DNA of 6,192 nt from Rhodospirillales bacterium 47_12_T64. GTDB lineage: Bacteria > Pseudomonadota > Alphaproteobacteria > Kiloniellales > Kiloniellaceae. The notes under the pieces were generated by a model. That model saw only the letters and a list, made by a program, of their open reading frames with translations. It had not been told where the DNA came from and made no database searches. A program made the position numbers and the translations under genes. This document shows positions 1 through 5,808 of the stretch, piece after piece (position 1 is the stretch's first letter; each line of letters begins with the position of its first letter). The stretch spans positions 1 through 6,192 of the forward strand of contig MABB01000036.1 in the NCBI GenBank assembly GCA_002162915.1. The letters run 5' to 3'.

Positions 1-1284
1 CAACTCACCGTCGTTCATAACAATATTTCCCCGAATGATCGTGGCCATCGGCCAGCCCTTGACGGTTACGCCATCAAACGGAGACCAACCACATTTATAA
101 GCCAGCCAATCTTTAGTGATCGTCTCTTCCTTGTTCATATCGACAATCGTAAAGTCCGCATCAAAACCAAAGGCGATGCGCCCTTTCCCAGCAATATTGT
201 AAATCCGCGCAGGACCCGCAGAGGTCAAATCAACAAGACGTTCCAGCGTCAGGTTGCCCTTGTTGACGTGATCGAGCATCAGCGGAATCAAAGTCTGCAC
301 TCCGGGCATGCCGGAGGGCGACGTCGGATAGGGCTTCTGCTTTTCCTCAATCGTATGCGGGGCATGGTCTGACCCAAGCACATCGACGGTACCATTTCGA
401 ATACCTTCCCAGAGGCCAAGACGATGTTCTTCATCACGGATCGGCGGGTTCATCTGGGCAAAAGTACCCAGGCGCTCGTAACAATCCGGTGCAGACAGTG
501 TCAGGTGCTGTGGCGTGGTCTCAACGGTAACCAGATCTTTGTTGGCGGCAAGGATTGGCAGCTCATCTTTACTGGTGATATGAAGTACGTGCACCCGGCG
601 GCCAGTCTGGCGCGCGAGACGACAAATACGAGTTGTGGCAATAACCGCAGCCTCGACATCACGCCATACGGGGTGCATCTCTGGGTCAGCACCATCACGA
701 ACCAGCGCAAAACGTTCGCGCAAACGGTTTTCATCCTCGGCGTGAACAGGGCAACGACGATTGCCATTGGTCAACACATCAACCAGAAGGCCCTCTTCCT
801 CCACCAGAAGACTTCCAGTGGAAGACCCCATAAAGATCTTGATCCCCGCGCAACCCGGAAGCCCTTCCAGTTCAGCAAGCTCATCAACATTCTCTTCCGA
901 CGCCCCGATAAAGAAAGCGTGGTCAGTCCAGGCACGGTTCTCACAACGAGAAAGCTTATCTGCAAGCTCAACGGGGCCTAGAGTGTTTGGATTGGTATTG
1001 GGCATCTCGAATATTGCAACAATACCGCCAAGAGCAGCGGCGGCGGTGCCACAAGCCAGATCTTCTTTTTGCTCCAGACCCGGTTCGCGGAAATGAACCT
1101 GGGTATCTATCGCACCCGGCAGCACATGCTGACCAGCGGCGTCATAGGTTTCTTTCGCTGCCGCACCGGAAAGGTCACCGAGCGCAACGATGCGGCCGCC
1201 TGTAACCCCTACATCAAGGTTCTCAATGCCGTTCGGGGTGACAACCTGTCCCCCTTTGATGATCAGGTCATAGCTTTCACTCAT
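1..1284 (-). CDS. Dihydroorotase-like cyclic amidohydrolase (3' end outside window)
   Basis: The 428 residues visible belong to the cyclic amidohydrolase superfamily and resemble type I dihydroorotase, which interconverts carbamoyl-aspartate and dihydroorotate in cytosolic pyrimidine synthesis. Family members are about 440-445 residues, so only a short C-terminal tail is missing. Visible motifs in order: VLPGAID then QVHFREPG (residues 54-69), MPNTNP (94-99), GIKIF with Lys149 (a candidate carbamylated bridging Lys), HAEDE with His181, HVLHITS with His235, and GSDHAPH with Asp306. These supply the expected metal ligands except one: the usual HxH reads Gln62-Val-His64. The usual TPHHL reads TPQHL (257-261). 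Arg66 and Asn96, the usual substrate contacts, are present. The ATG overlaps the stop of the upstream GT4 gene, and AAGGGG lies 7 nt before it. Dihydroorotase is the best family name; because of Gln62 it could instead be a non-catalytic paralogue or act on another cyclic amide. Confidence 0.93.
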   Translation of the reverse strand, partial: MSESYDLIIKGGQVVTPNGIENLDVGVTGGRIVALGDLSGAAAKETYDAAGQHVLPGAIDTQVHFREPGLEQKEDLACGTAAAALGGIVAIFEMPNTNPNTLGPVELADKLSRCENRAWTDHAFFIGASEENVDELAELEGLPGCAGIKIFMGSSTGSLLVEEEGLLVDVLTNGNRRCPVHAEDENRLRERFALVRDGADPEMHPVWRDVEAAVIATTRICRLARQTGRRVHVLHITSKDELPILAANKDLVTVETTPQHLTLSAPDCYERLGTFAQMNPPIRDEEHRLGLWEGIRNGTVDVLGSDHAPHTIEEKQKPYPTSPSGMPGVQTLIPLMLDHVNKGNLTLERLVDLTSAGPARIYNIAGKGRIAFGFDADFTIVDMNKEETITKDWLAYKCGWSPFDGVTVKGWPMATIIRGNIVMNDGEL

Positions 1285-1297
1285 GAAACAGCCCCTT
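1281..1297 (-). promoter_or_regulatory. ATGA stop/start overlap with internal ribosome binding site
   Basis: On the minus strand the GT4 stop (TGA, 1283-1281) and the dihydroorotase start (ATG, 1284-1282) share bases as ATGA. A Shine-Dalgarno-like AAGGGG (complement of 1292-1297) lies inside the last GT4 codons, 7 nt before the ATG. This arrangement fixes the dihydroorotase start and suggests translational coupling, in which ribosomes finishing the GT4 protein reinitiate on the next gene. Coupling is inferred from the layout. Confidence 0.75.
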
Positions 1298-2342
1298 TTT
1301 TTCTGTCTGATAATTTTGATGCCAGTAATTTGGCAAAGAGATCGATGTAATTTTTTACACAGGCCTCTTCGGTGTAACTTTCCTGATAACGATCCCAGCC
1401 CGCAACCACCAAGCGCTTCGCAAGGCCTTCTTCGTCGATCACCCGGGTAATGGCCCGGGCCAGTTCTTCGTAGTCGTCAACCAGAACCATCAGGGCGTCT
1501 TTGTTATTCGTCGCCATTTCTTCCGGGCCAGCCGTCTGGGTCGTCACCAATGGTGTCTTTGTTGCCCAGGCCTCAATCATCACAGAACCAAAAGGCTCAA
1601 AGCGCGAAGGAAAGACACAGATGTCTGCGGCAGCCAGTAAAGCGCCGCGATCATTGCGCCAGCCAAGAAAGCGAACTCTCTCAAAGATACCAAGTTCCTT
1701 AGCCAGATTCTCAAGTTCGCCCCTAAGAGGTCCCTCACCCGCAATCCAGACATAAGGACGCGTTTCCAGTTTCGCAGCCCTAAGCAGGATATCAAAGGCT
1801 TTATTTTCATGCAGCCGACCCAGCGAAAGCAATACCGTTGCATCCTCGGGCGTATTCAGACTGGCTCTGCTCACAGGGATATCATTCTCGTTGACAGAAG
1901 CAAAGTTAGGGACGTGATGTGCCCTGTCTTCAGGCCAACCGACAGACTTCAGATAATCAACGATGTCTTTAGTATTGCCAATTAAATGATCGCAGTTTTT
2001 ATAATTTTTCAGTTTATAATAGCCACCAAGCCGGGCGATATGAAGGAAGTTCCCTTTCGGGCATAAACTGCTGGCCCGGTTCATATAGGTCAGAACAATA
2101 TCGGGCTTGAACTCTTTAATCTTTCGCCTCAAGCCGCGCCTGGTTTTGAAATCAATCAACTTTCGAAAAGGGAGTACCAGAGTTTCAATACCAGCGGCCT
2201 CAAATTCAGCAATACGGTTATCGTTGCGACGAATTACAGCCTGAGTTTCAATACCTGCCCGATTTAAAGCCAGGGTGAATTGGGTAAAAAAGGTCTCTGC
2301 ACCACCTTCGCCACCAGCTCCTAGTACCTGTAGGATTTTCAC
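1281..2342 (-). CDS. GT4-family glycosyltransferase (GT-B fold), probable LPS core
   Basis: A 353-residue retaining glycosyltransferase of family GT4, which transfers a sugar from a nucleotide-sugar donor, here probably to a lipopolysaccharide core or other surface-glycan acceptor at the cytoplasmic membrane face. The N-terminal domain opens with a glycine-rich GGEGGAE loop (about residues 10-16) typical of acceptor-side GT4 domains. The C-terminal donor domain has SLGRL (173-177), GEGP (202-205) and the EX7E motif EPFGSVMIE (Glu249 and Glu257), which contacts the nucleotide sugar. There is no signal peptide or membrane span. Two GTG codons compete for the start. The one at 2351 abuts its Shine-Dalgarno with no spacing, whereas the one at 2342 sits 8 nt after AAGGAG (complement of 2351-2356) and gives the natural N-terminus MKILQVLG, so 2342 is preferred. 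It is the first gene of a two-gene unit with the dihydroorotase. The sugar specificity is unknown; it is WaaG-like only in general architecture. Confidence 0.92.
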   Translation of the reverse strand: MKILQVLGAGGEGGAETFFTQFTLALNRAGIETQAVIRRNDNRIAEFEAAGIETLVLPFRKLIDFKTRRGLRRKIKEFKPDIVLTYMNRASSLCPKGNFLHIARLGGYYKLKNYKNCDHLIGNTKDIVDYLKSVGWPEDRAHHVPNFASVNENDIPVSRASLNTPEDATVLLSLGRLHENKAFDILLRAAKLETRPYVWIAGEGPLRGELENLAKELGIFERVRFLGWRNDRGALLAAADICVFPSRFEPFGSVMIEAWATKTPLVTTQTAGPEEMATNNKDALMVLVDDYEELARAITRVIDEEGLAKRLVVAGWDRYQESYTEEACVKNYIDLFAKLLASKLSDRKKGAVS

Positions 2343-2350
2343 CCCTAACA

Positions 2351-2356
2351 CTCCTT
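2351..2356 (-). promoter_or_regulatory. Ribosome binding site deciding the GT4 start
   Basis: The minus strand reads AAGGAG here, a strong Shine-Dalgarno match. It overlaps the upstream GTG (2351) by one base, ruling that codon out as an efficient start, and stands 8 nt from the GTG at 2342. Confidence 0.75.
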
Positions 2357-2535
2357 CTTCTCGTATCAGACTGTCGTATTAAATTCGCGTCGTGATCAAT
2401 CTAACGGTTCATGCGTCTATTCGGGTTTCCATCCGGAAGATTACTCAGCATCTCTTTACCGGAATTCTCTCTTAAATCAAACCAATCCTGTTTAATAAAG
2501 AGTCCTGATGTCAAAACCCTGCCGTTGTGATCAAT

Positions 2536-2565
2536 TTGCGACCAGTCATCACTTACTATTTTAAT
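2536..2565 (+). promoter_or_regulatory. Candidate sigma-70-type promoter, distal, for GT9-A
   Basis: TTGCGA (2536-2541, four of six consensus bases) and TTTAAT (2560-2565, five of six) are separated by 18 bp. Transcription from here would start near 2572, cover the small 33-codon ORF at 2598, and give a leader of about 170 nt before the GT9 gene. The surrounding sequence is AT-rich. This is a pattern match only. Confidence 0.28.
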
Positions 2566-2685
2566 TGTTAAAGTCTTATATTATAAGGTTTTCACCAATG
2601 CACTCTATGATTACGACCAGATTGGCCCAGACAGACAAAGATATTCTTGTAAAAGTGTGTTATTCTTTTCGGCCTGAATTTCAGT

Positions 2686-2715
2686 TTGGTCGTGTGTGAT
2701 AGAGCGAAGTATAAC
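2686..2715 (+). promoter_or_regulatory. Candidate sigma-70-type promoter, proximal, for GT9-A
   Basis: TTGGTC (2686-2691) and TATAAC (2710-2715, five of six -10 bases) are 18 bp apart. A start near 2722 would leave a short leader before the ATG at 2740. If this promoter is used, the longer TTG-initiated reading frame beginning at 2686 cannot be the translated form. The -35 match is weak. Confidence 0.28.
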
Positions 2716-2769
2716 GACACAGAGCTACATGGTGGAAACATGACGGTTGAACGCCCTGATATAACGACA
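2710..2769 (+). repeat. Direct repeat pair TATAACGACA flanking the GT9-A start
   Basis: The 10-bp sequence TATAACGACA occurs at 2710-2719 and again at 2760-2769, on either side of the preferred start codon and 50 bp apart. The first copy overlaps the candidate -10 element. The two copies could be a regulator binding pair or coincidence. Confidence 0.4.
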
Positions 2770-3765
2770 GAAGATCCAGACATGATTTTACACGGGCCCG
2801 AATCTGATGTTGTCCCCAACGCTCATCAGGCAGGTAATCCACGGCGTATCCTCGTCATAAAGCTTTCTGCTTTTGGCGATTTCATTCTTTCCATTCGATC
2901 TTTTCAGGCCATTCGTGCACACCACCCAAATGCAGATATAACCTTGCTCACAACCAAACCTTATGTCCGTTTGGCAGAGGCAAGTGGTTGTTTCAATTCT
3001 GTTGTTTTGGATACACGACCAAAGATATTTGAAATCCCTGCCCTGCTCAAACTTCGAAAAAACTTGCAATCCCGTAAGTTTGATCGGGTCTACGACCTGC
3101 AACGCAACGAGCGCACAAAGCTTTATTACAGGCTTTTCCCCTTAAAAAAACCGGAATGGGTCGGTAATGTACGGGGGTGTTCACACTATTACGAGAAACC
3201 CGAAAATGGTATTTATCACATATCCGTCCGGGAAAAAACTCAACTGGAGACGGCGGGTATTACCAATATCAAATTACCAGACTTGTCATTTATCACCGCT
3301 GATTTGTCAGAACTGCACCTGCCACGTAATTACGCCATGCTGGTCCCAGGTGGCGCGCCGCACCGCCCGGAAAAGCGCTGGCCAGTAGAAGAGTATTCAA
3401 GGCTGGCAGATCACCTGACCCACCTTGGCATAACACCGATCATTATAGGGACAGAGGCCGAGCGAGATGAATGTGACAGCATAAAAACAAACTGTCCTGC
3501 AGCTTTAAATCTCTGCGGTAAAACTTCTCTAGAGCAAATAGCTGTTATCGCACGAAACGCTCAGCTTGCGGTCGGAAATGACACCGGCCCCATGCATCTT
3601 ATAGCCGCAGCAGGTTGTTCGGTTATCGTCCTTTTTTCAAGCGCATCCGATCCCAATAAAATCTCGCCGATTGGGCCTGATGTACAAATTATCCAAGAAG
3701 ATGACCTGCAGGACCTTTCCCTGGAAAAAGTCACAGCAGCCCTGCCAGCCATTAATCTGGGTTAA
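2740..3765 (+). CDS. GT9-family glycosyltransferase, heptosyltransferase-like (GT9-A)
   Basis: A 341-residue inverting GT-B glycosyltransferase of family GT9 (heptosyltransferase WaaC/WaaF/WaaQ group), which typically transfers heptose from ADP-heptose to the growing inner core of lipopolysaccharide in the cytoplasm. The first beta strand RRILVIKL leads into SAFGD, whose Asp47 corresponds to the catalytic Asp near the N-terminus of WaaC. The donor domain shows PGGAPHRPEKRWP (residues 203-215) and the nucleotide-binding motif GNDTGPMHL (279-287). About 34 residues precede the domain, longer than usual for GT9. In-frame starts are TTG 2686, ATG 2740 (GGTGGA 3 nt upstream) and ATG 2782 (AGAAG 8 nt upstream). 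No start codon lies closer to the domain, so some N-terminal tail is real; 2740 is preferred but 2782 is credible. The gene stands alone on the plus strand, divergent from GT4 and convergent with GT2. Which heptose linkage it makes is not determinable. Confidence 0.9.
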   Translation: MTVERPDITTEDPDMILHGPESDVVPNAHQAGNPRRILVIKLSAFGDFILSIRSFQAIRAHHPNADITLLTTKPYVRLAEASGCFNSVVLDTRPKIFEIPALLKLRKNLQSRKFDRVYDLQRNERTKLYYRLFPLKKPEWVGNVRGCSHYYEKPENGIYHISVREKTQLETAGITNIKLPDLSFITADLSELHLPRNYAMLVPGGAPHRPEKRWPVEEYSRLADHLTHLGITPIIIGTEAERDECDSIKTNCPAALNLCGKTSLEQIAVIARNAQLAVGNDTGPMHLIAAAGCSVIVLFSSASDPNKISPIGPDVQIIQEDDLQDLSLEKVTAALPAINLG

Positions 3766-3772
3766 GAGATCT

Positions 3773-3809
3773 CGAACAGTAAATTTTTAATCAGGATTTA
3801 AGCTGTTCG
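3773..3809. terminator. Hairpin at convergent gene ends, possible terminator
   Basis: CGAACAGTAAAT (3773-3784) pairs with ATTTA (3796-3800) plus CTGTTCG (3803-3809), giving a 12-bp stem with a 2-nt bulge and an 11-nt loop. It lies just after the GT9-A stop and overlaps the last codons of the convergent GT2 gene. No clear T-run follows on either strand, so it is not a canonical intrinsic terminator. It could still act as a bidirectional terminator or 3'-end stabiliser. Confidence 0.4.
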
Positions 3810-4612
3810 CTCTCATACTTCGCTTTGATATGTGAGACCACAGGATACAAGGCGGCAAAGGTCGCGATCAGAAAACCATATCCTCCTTCGCGATAGCCTT
3901 TACGGCCAATAAAGCAACGCCAGAAGCGACTGAATATGCGCCTCACGTTATGAGGCATGGTGCCGATCTCCCCACTATCAACCAGATCCTTTGCACGCGC
4001 GGTGCTATAGGAATCAAAACGGCGGATCATGTCAGAAATATTATCGTCAACATAATGCACAAGTCTATGATTGAGCTTTACGCCTCGCTTTGCACCCTCT
4101 TTCCAATGTAATTTTGGATGCACACGTTCCAAGCCCCACGACTTTATTCCCCTGCGGCACAGACGTGAAACAGACGCCGTTCCAAATTGCGCGCCCCAAC
4201 CATAGCGAACAAGATTATCACCGATATAATTATCAACCGGGATCAGATAATAATCGGCATCAGCGCGTTCTACAGTTTCGCGAATTTCAACGGCAAGCTC
4301 AGCTGGAATGCGCTCATCAGCATCAATCTCCAATATCCACGTCCCCAGACAGGCATCATTACCAACATTGCGCCGATCCCCCTCCACTGGCCAACCACCT
4401 TCGACAATGCGGTCGGTATATTCCAGAACAATATCTTTGGAACCATCCGTACAACGATCAAGAACTACAACGATCTCATCGCAGAATTTAACGCCTTTAA
4501 GGCAGTCTCGAATACGCTTCTCCTCGTTGTGGATAACGAGGAGTGCTGACAGCTGAACACGATTCTCGGCACCCGCTTTATTATCGGGAAATGTTTTCGC
4601 TTCTTGAGACAT
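3791..4612 (-). CDS. GT2-family glycosyltransferase, WaaE/KdtX-like
   Basis: A 273-residue GT-A glycosyltransferase of family GT2, closest in layout to the WaaE/KdtX/LgtF group that adds glucose to the LPS inner core (beta-1,4-glucosyltransferase type). The nucleotide-binding start is SALLVIHNEE (about residues 22-31), then VVVLDRCTDGS (48-58) as in many GT2 enzymes. EIDADERI carries the metal-binding DxD as Asp97-Ala-Asp99. The C-terminal segment after about residue 235 has the basic, then hydrophobic, KGYREGGYGFLIA region seen in this group, probably for membrane association. A TTG two codons upstream (4618) gives a longer frame, but AAGG (complement of 4620-4623) is 7 nt from the ATG at 4612 and only 1 nt from the TTG, so the ATG is chosen. 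It lies 77 bp downstream of GT9-B on the same strand and probably shares its transcript. The exact sugar is not provable from sequence. Confidence 0.9.
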   Translation of the reverse strand: MSQEAKTFPDNKAGAENRVQLSALLVIHNEEKRIRDCLKGVKFCDEIVVVLDRCTDGSKDIVLEYTDRIVEGGWPVEGDRRNVGNDACLGTWILEIDADERIPAELAVEIRETVERADADYYLIPVDNYIGDNLVRYGWGAQFGTASVSRLCRRGIKSWGLERVHPKLHWKEGAKRGVKLNHRLVHYVDDNISDMIRRFDSYSTARAKDLVDSGEIGTMPHNVRRIFSRFWRCFIGRKGYREGGYGFLIATFAALYPVVSHIKAKYESEQLKS

Positions 4613-4656
4613 TCTCAAACCTTGTAAATAGCATTATCGATTGGGCCCGACATGAT

Positions 4657-4688
4657 AGGCGTAAGTATCGGGAGACGTAAGTATCCGG
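4657..4688 (-). repeat. Tandem 16-bp duplication in the GT9-B/GT2 spacer
   Basis: On the plus strand AGGCGTAAGTATCGGG (4657-4672) is followed directly by AGACGTAAGTATCCGG (4673-4688), identical at 14 of 16 positions. The pair sits immediately after the stop codon of GT9-B and fills much of the 77-bp gap before GT2. It looks like a slippage duplication. No regulatory role is evident. Confidence 0.7.
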
Positions 4689-4689
4689 G

Positions 4690-5643
4690 TTATTCTGTTC
4701 CTCGGTTGTAAAGCTCCTGCGCGGCCGTGGCAACCGTCTCGACATCAAGGGTTTTCATATAGCTTTCAACCCCGTGTCTGTGGTCGTATTCCGGATGTTC
4801 CGTGATTTCTGCAAAGCTCTCAGGCGTTCGAATACAGGCACAGTCTGCGCCCCAGGGGTGATAACGCCATTCCGGACTGGGACCGAAAAGTCCAAGAGTC
4901 TTCACTCCTGCCGCCGCAGCCAAATGCATCAAGCCGGAATCATTGCCGATAAACAAGTCGCATCGTTGCAAACAGGCCCCGGCTGTAACCAGATCATGCC
5001 CGATTAAATCGATAACATGGCTCTTGGGAAGACAGGAGAGAACCGATTGAATTTGTGCGCGTTCATGCGGCGCAGCCAAAACGACAAGGCGTGCCTCAGG
5101 GAGTATTCCCTTTTCTGAAGTGAGCCTTTCGATAAGATCAACAAATCGCTCGACAGGCCATTGCTTGCCACTCCAGTTTGCAGCGGGCCCAACCGCAAGA
5201 ACTTTACTCCCGTCCGGGACCAATTCAGCGGCTTTTTTCTCATGCTGTGCATCCGTCCAAATCACAGGTGATGGCGGCTCAACACTATCCAGCATCCGGG
5301 ACAGTTCAACAACTCTATGAGCTTTATTATCCTTGGAAGAGGCAATCAACCGTCGCCCCGTCATAAGGAAATAACTGATACCAGTTCCGCGCATGTCTAT
5401 CACAGCATCCCACCGCCATGTAAAACAGCGTGCCCATAACTTCAGCCAATGGGCATGATGTTTTTGTTTGTGGATGGGGATGATTTCTTCCAAGCCGGGA
5501 ACAGCTTCATACAGGGATGCAGAAACACCGCCACATGCAACGGTGACCTTGGCTCCTGGATACTGTTCCAGCATCGATTGCAAGACACCGTTGGACAAGA
5601 CGGCATCCCCGATACGATTGGATGTAATAAAGAGTATTCTCAA
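4690..5643 (-). CDS. GT9-family glycosyltransferase, heptosyltransferase-like (GT9-B)
   Basis: A 317-residue inverting GT-B enzyme of family GT9, expected to transfer a heptose or similar sugar onto the LPS core at the cytoplasmic side of the inner membrane. It begins directly with the first beta strand RILFITSNRIGD, whose Asp13 matches the position of the catalytic Asp of E. coli WaaC. The donor half contains GPAANWSGKQWPVERF (152-167), the nucleotide-binding motif GNDSGLMHL (233-241), then LFGPS (252-256). Two TTG starts are possible. That at 5661 would add six residues and has no clear ribosome site, while that at 5643 follows AAAGGA with about 5 nt spacing and gives the family-typical N-terminus, so 5643 is preferred. 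It shares the fold and motifs of GT9-A but is divergent in sequence, so the two are not a recent duplication and probably add different residues. It is first in a unit with GT2 and divergent from ygfZ. WaaF-like versus WaaC-like cannot be settled here. Confidence 0.9.
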   Translation of the reverse strand: MRILFITSNRIGDAVLSNGVLQSMLEQYPGAKVTVACGGVSASLYEAVPGLEEIIPIHKQKHHAHWLKLWARCFTWRWDAVIDMRGTGISYFLMTGRRLIASSKDNKAHRVVELSRMLDSVEPPSPVIWTDAQHEKKAAELVPDGSKVLAVGPAANWSGKQWPVERFVDLIERLTSEKGILPEARLVVLAAPHERAQIQSVLSCLPKSHVIDLIGHDLVTAGACLQRCDLFIGNDSGLMHLAAAAGVKTLGLFGPSPEWRYHPWGADCACIRTPESFAEITEHPEYDHRHGVESYMKTLDVETVATAAQELYNRGTE

Positions 5644-5702
5644 CGCGTTCCTTTCCCCCAAGAAGAGAGAGCTAAAGAGGGAGCTGAATAGGGAACAGAT
5701 GA

Positions 5703-5729
5703 TTTATACCAAGCTACCTCTTTCATCAA
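5703..5729 (-). promoter_or_regulatory. Candidate promoter for the GT9-B/GT2 unit
   Basis: On the minus strand TTGATG (complement of 5724-5729) and TATAAA (complement of 5703-5708, five of six -10 bases) are separated by 15 bp, shorter than ideal. The implied start near 5696 gives a leader of about 50 nt before the TTG at 5643. The same 165-bp spacer must also serve ygfZ, for which I see only a TATATA element at 5744-5749 with a poor -35. Confidence 0.3.
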
Positions 5730-5808
5730 CAGTTGTAACGCCTTATATATCTCTTCAGCAGAGTAGCTTTCCGACGAAACAACTCAGATTTGATACAGGT
5801 ACAATAGA

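Larger units (their letters stand above)
2343..2739. other. Divergent intergenic region between GT4 and GT9 genes
   Basis: This 397-bp spacer must hold the promoters for both flanking genes. It contains two candidate plus-strand promoters (listed separately). On the minus strand, a perfect TTGACA hexamer (complement of 2509-2514) has no convincing -10 at normal distance. A minus-strand frame is open from 2580 to a TAG at 2403-2401 (59 codons) but has no good start; it is rich in protein-like residues and may be a gene remnant or chance. On the plus strand, a 33-codon ORF (2598-2699) follows AAGG at 9 nt spacing and could be a leader peptide. GTGATCAAT occurs twice (2392-2400 and 2527-2535). 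I recognise no RNA gene or riboswitch here. Confidence 0.6.

Noticed and set aside
1291..1302. CCCC followed by seven T on the plus strand, resembling a terminator tail
   Set aside because: No stem precedes it on the plus strand, no plus-strand gene ends there, and it is the coding end of GT4 on the other strand.
424..1350. Plus-strand open frames opposite the dihydroorotase-like gene (424-981, 761-1096, 987-1205, 1069-1350)
   Set aside because: They lie antisense to a gene with continuous family motifs, overlap each other, and have no recognisable domain or ribosome site.
2432..2462. TCCGG and CCGGA inverted arms in the divergent spacer
   Set aside because: Arms are only about five bases with imperfect extension and a long loop, so no stable structure is expected.
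2592..2819. 75-codon minus-strand ORF opposite the GT9-A start
   Set aside because: Its translation is low in complexity at one end, matches no family I know, and lies antisense to the GT9-A 5' region.
3766..3773. GAGATCTC palindrome just after the GT9-A stop
   Set aside because: An 8-bp palindrome with no loop is too short to be a terminator and is easily due to chance.
4090..4556. Overlapping plus-strand frames opposite the GT2 gene
   Set aside because: They are antisense shadows of a gene with clear GT2 motifs; compositions are atypical for real proteins.
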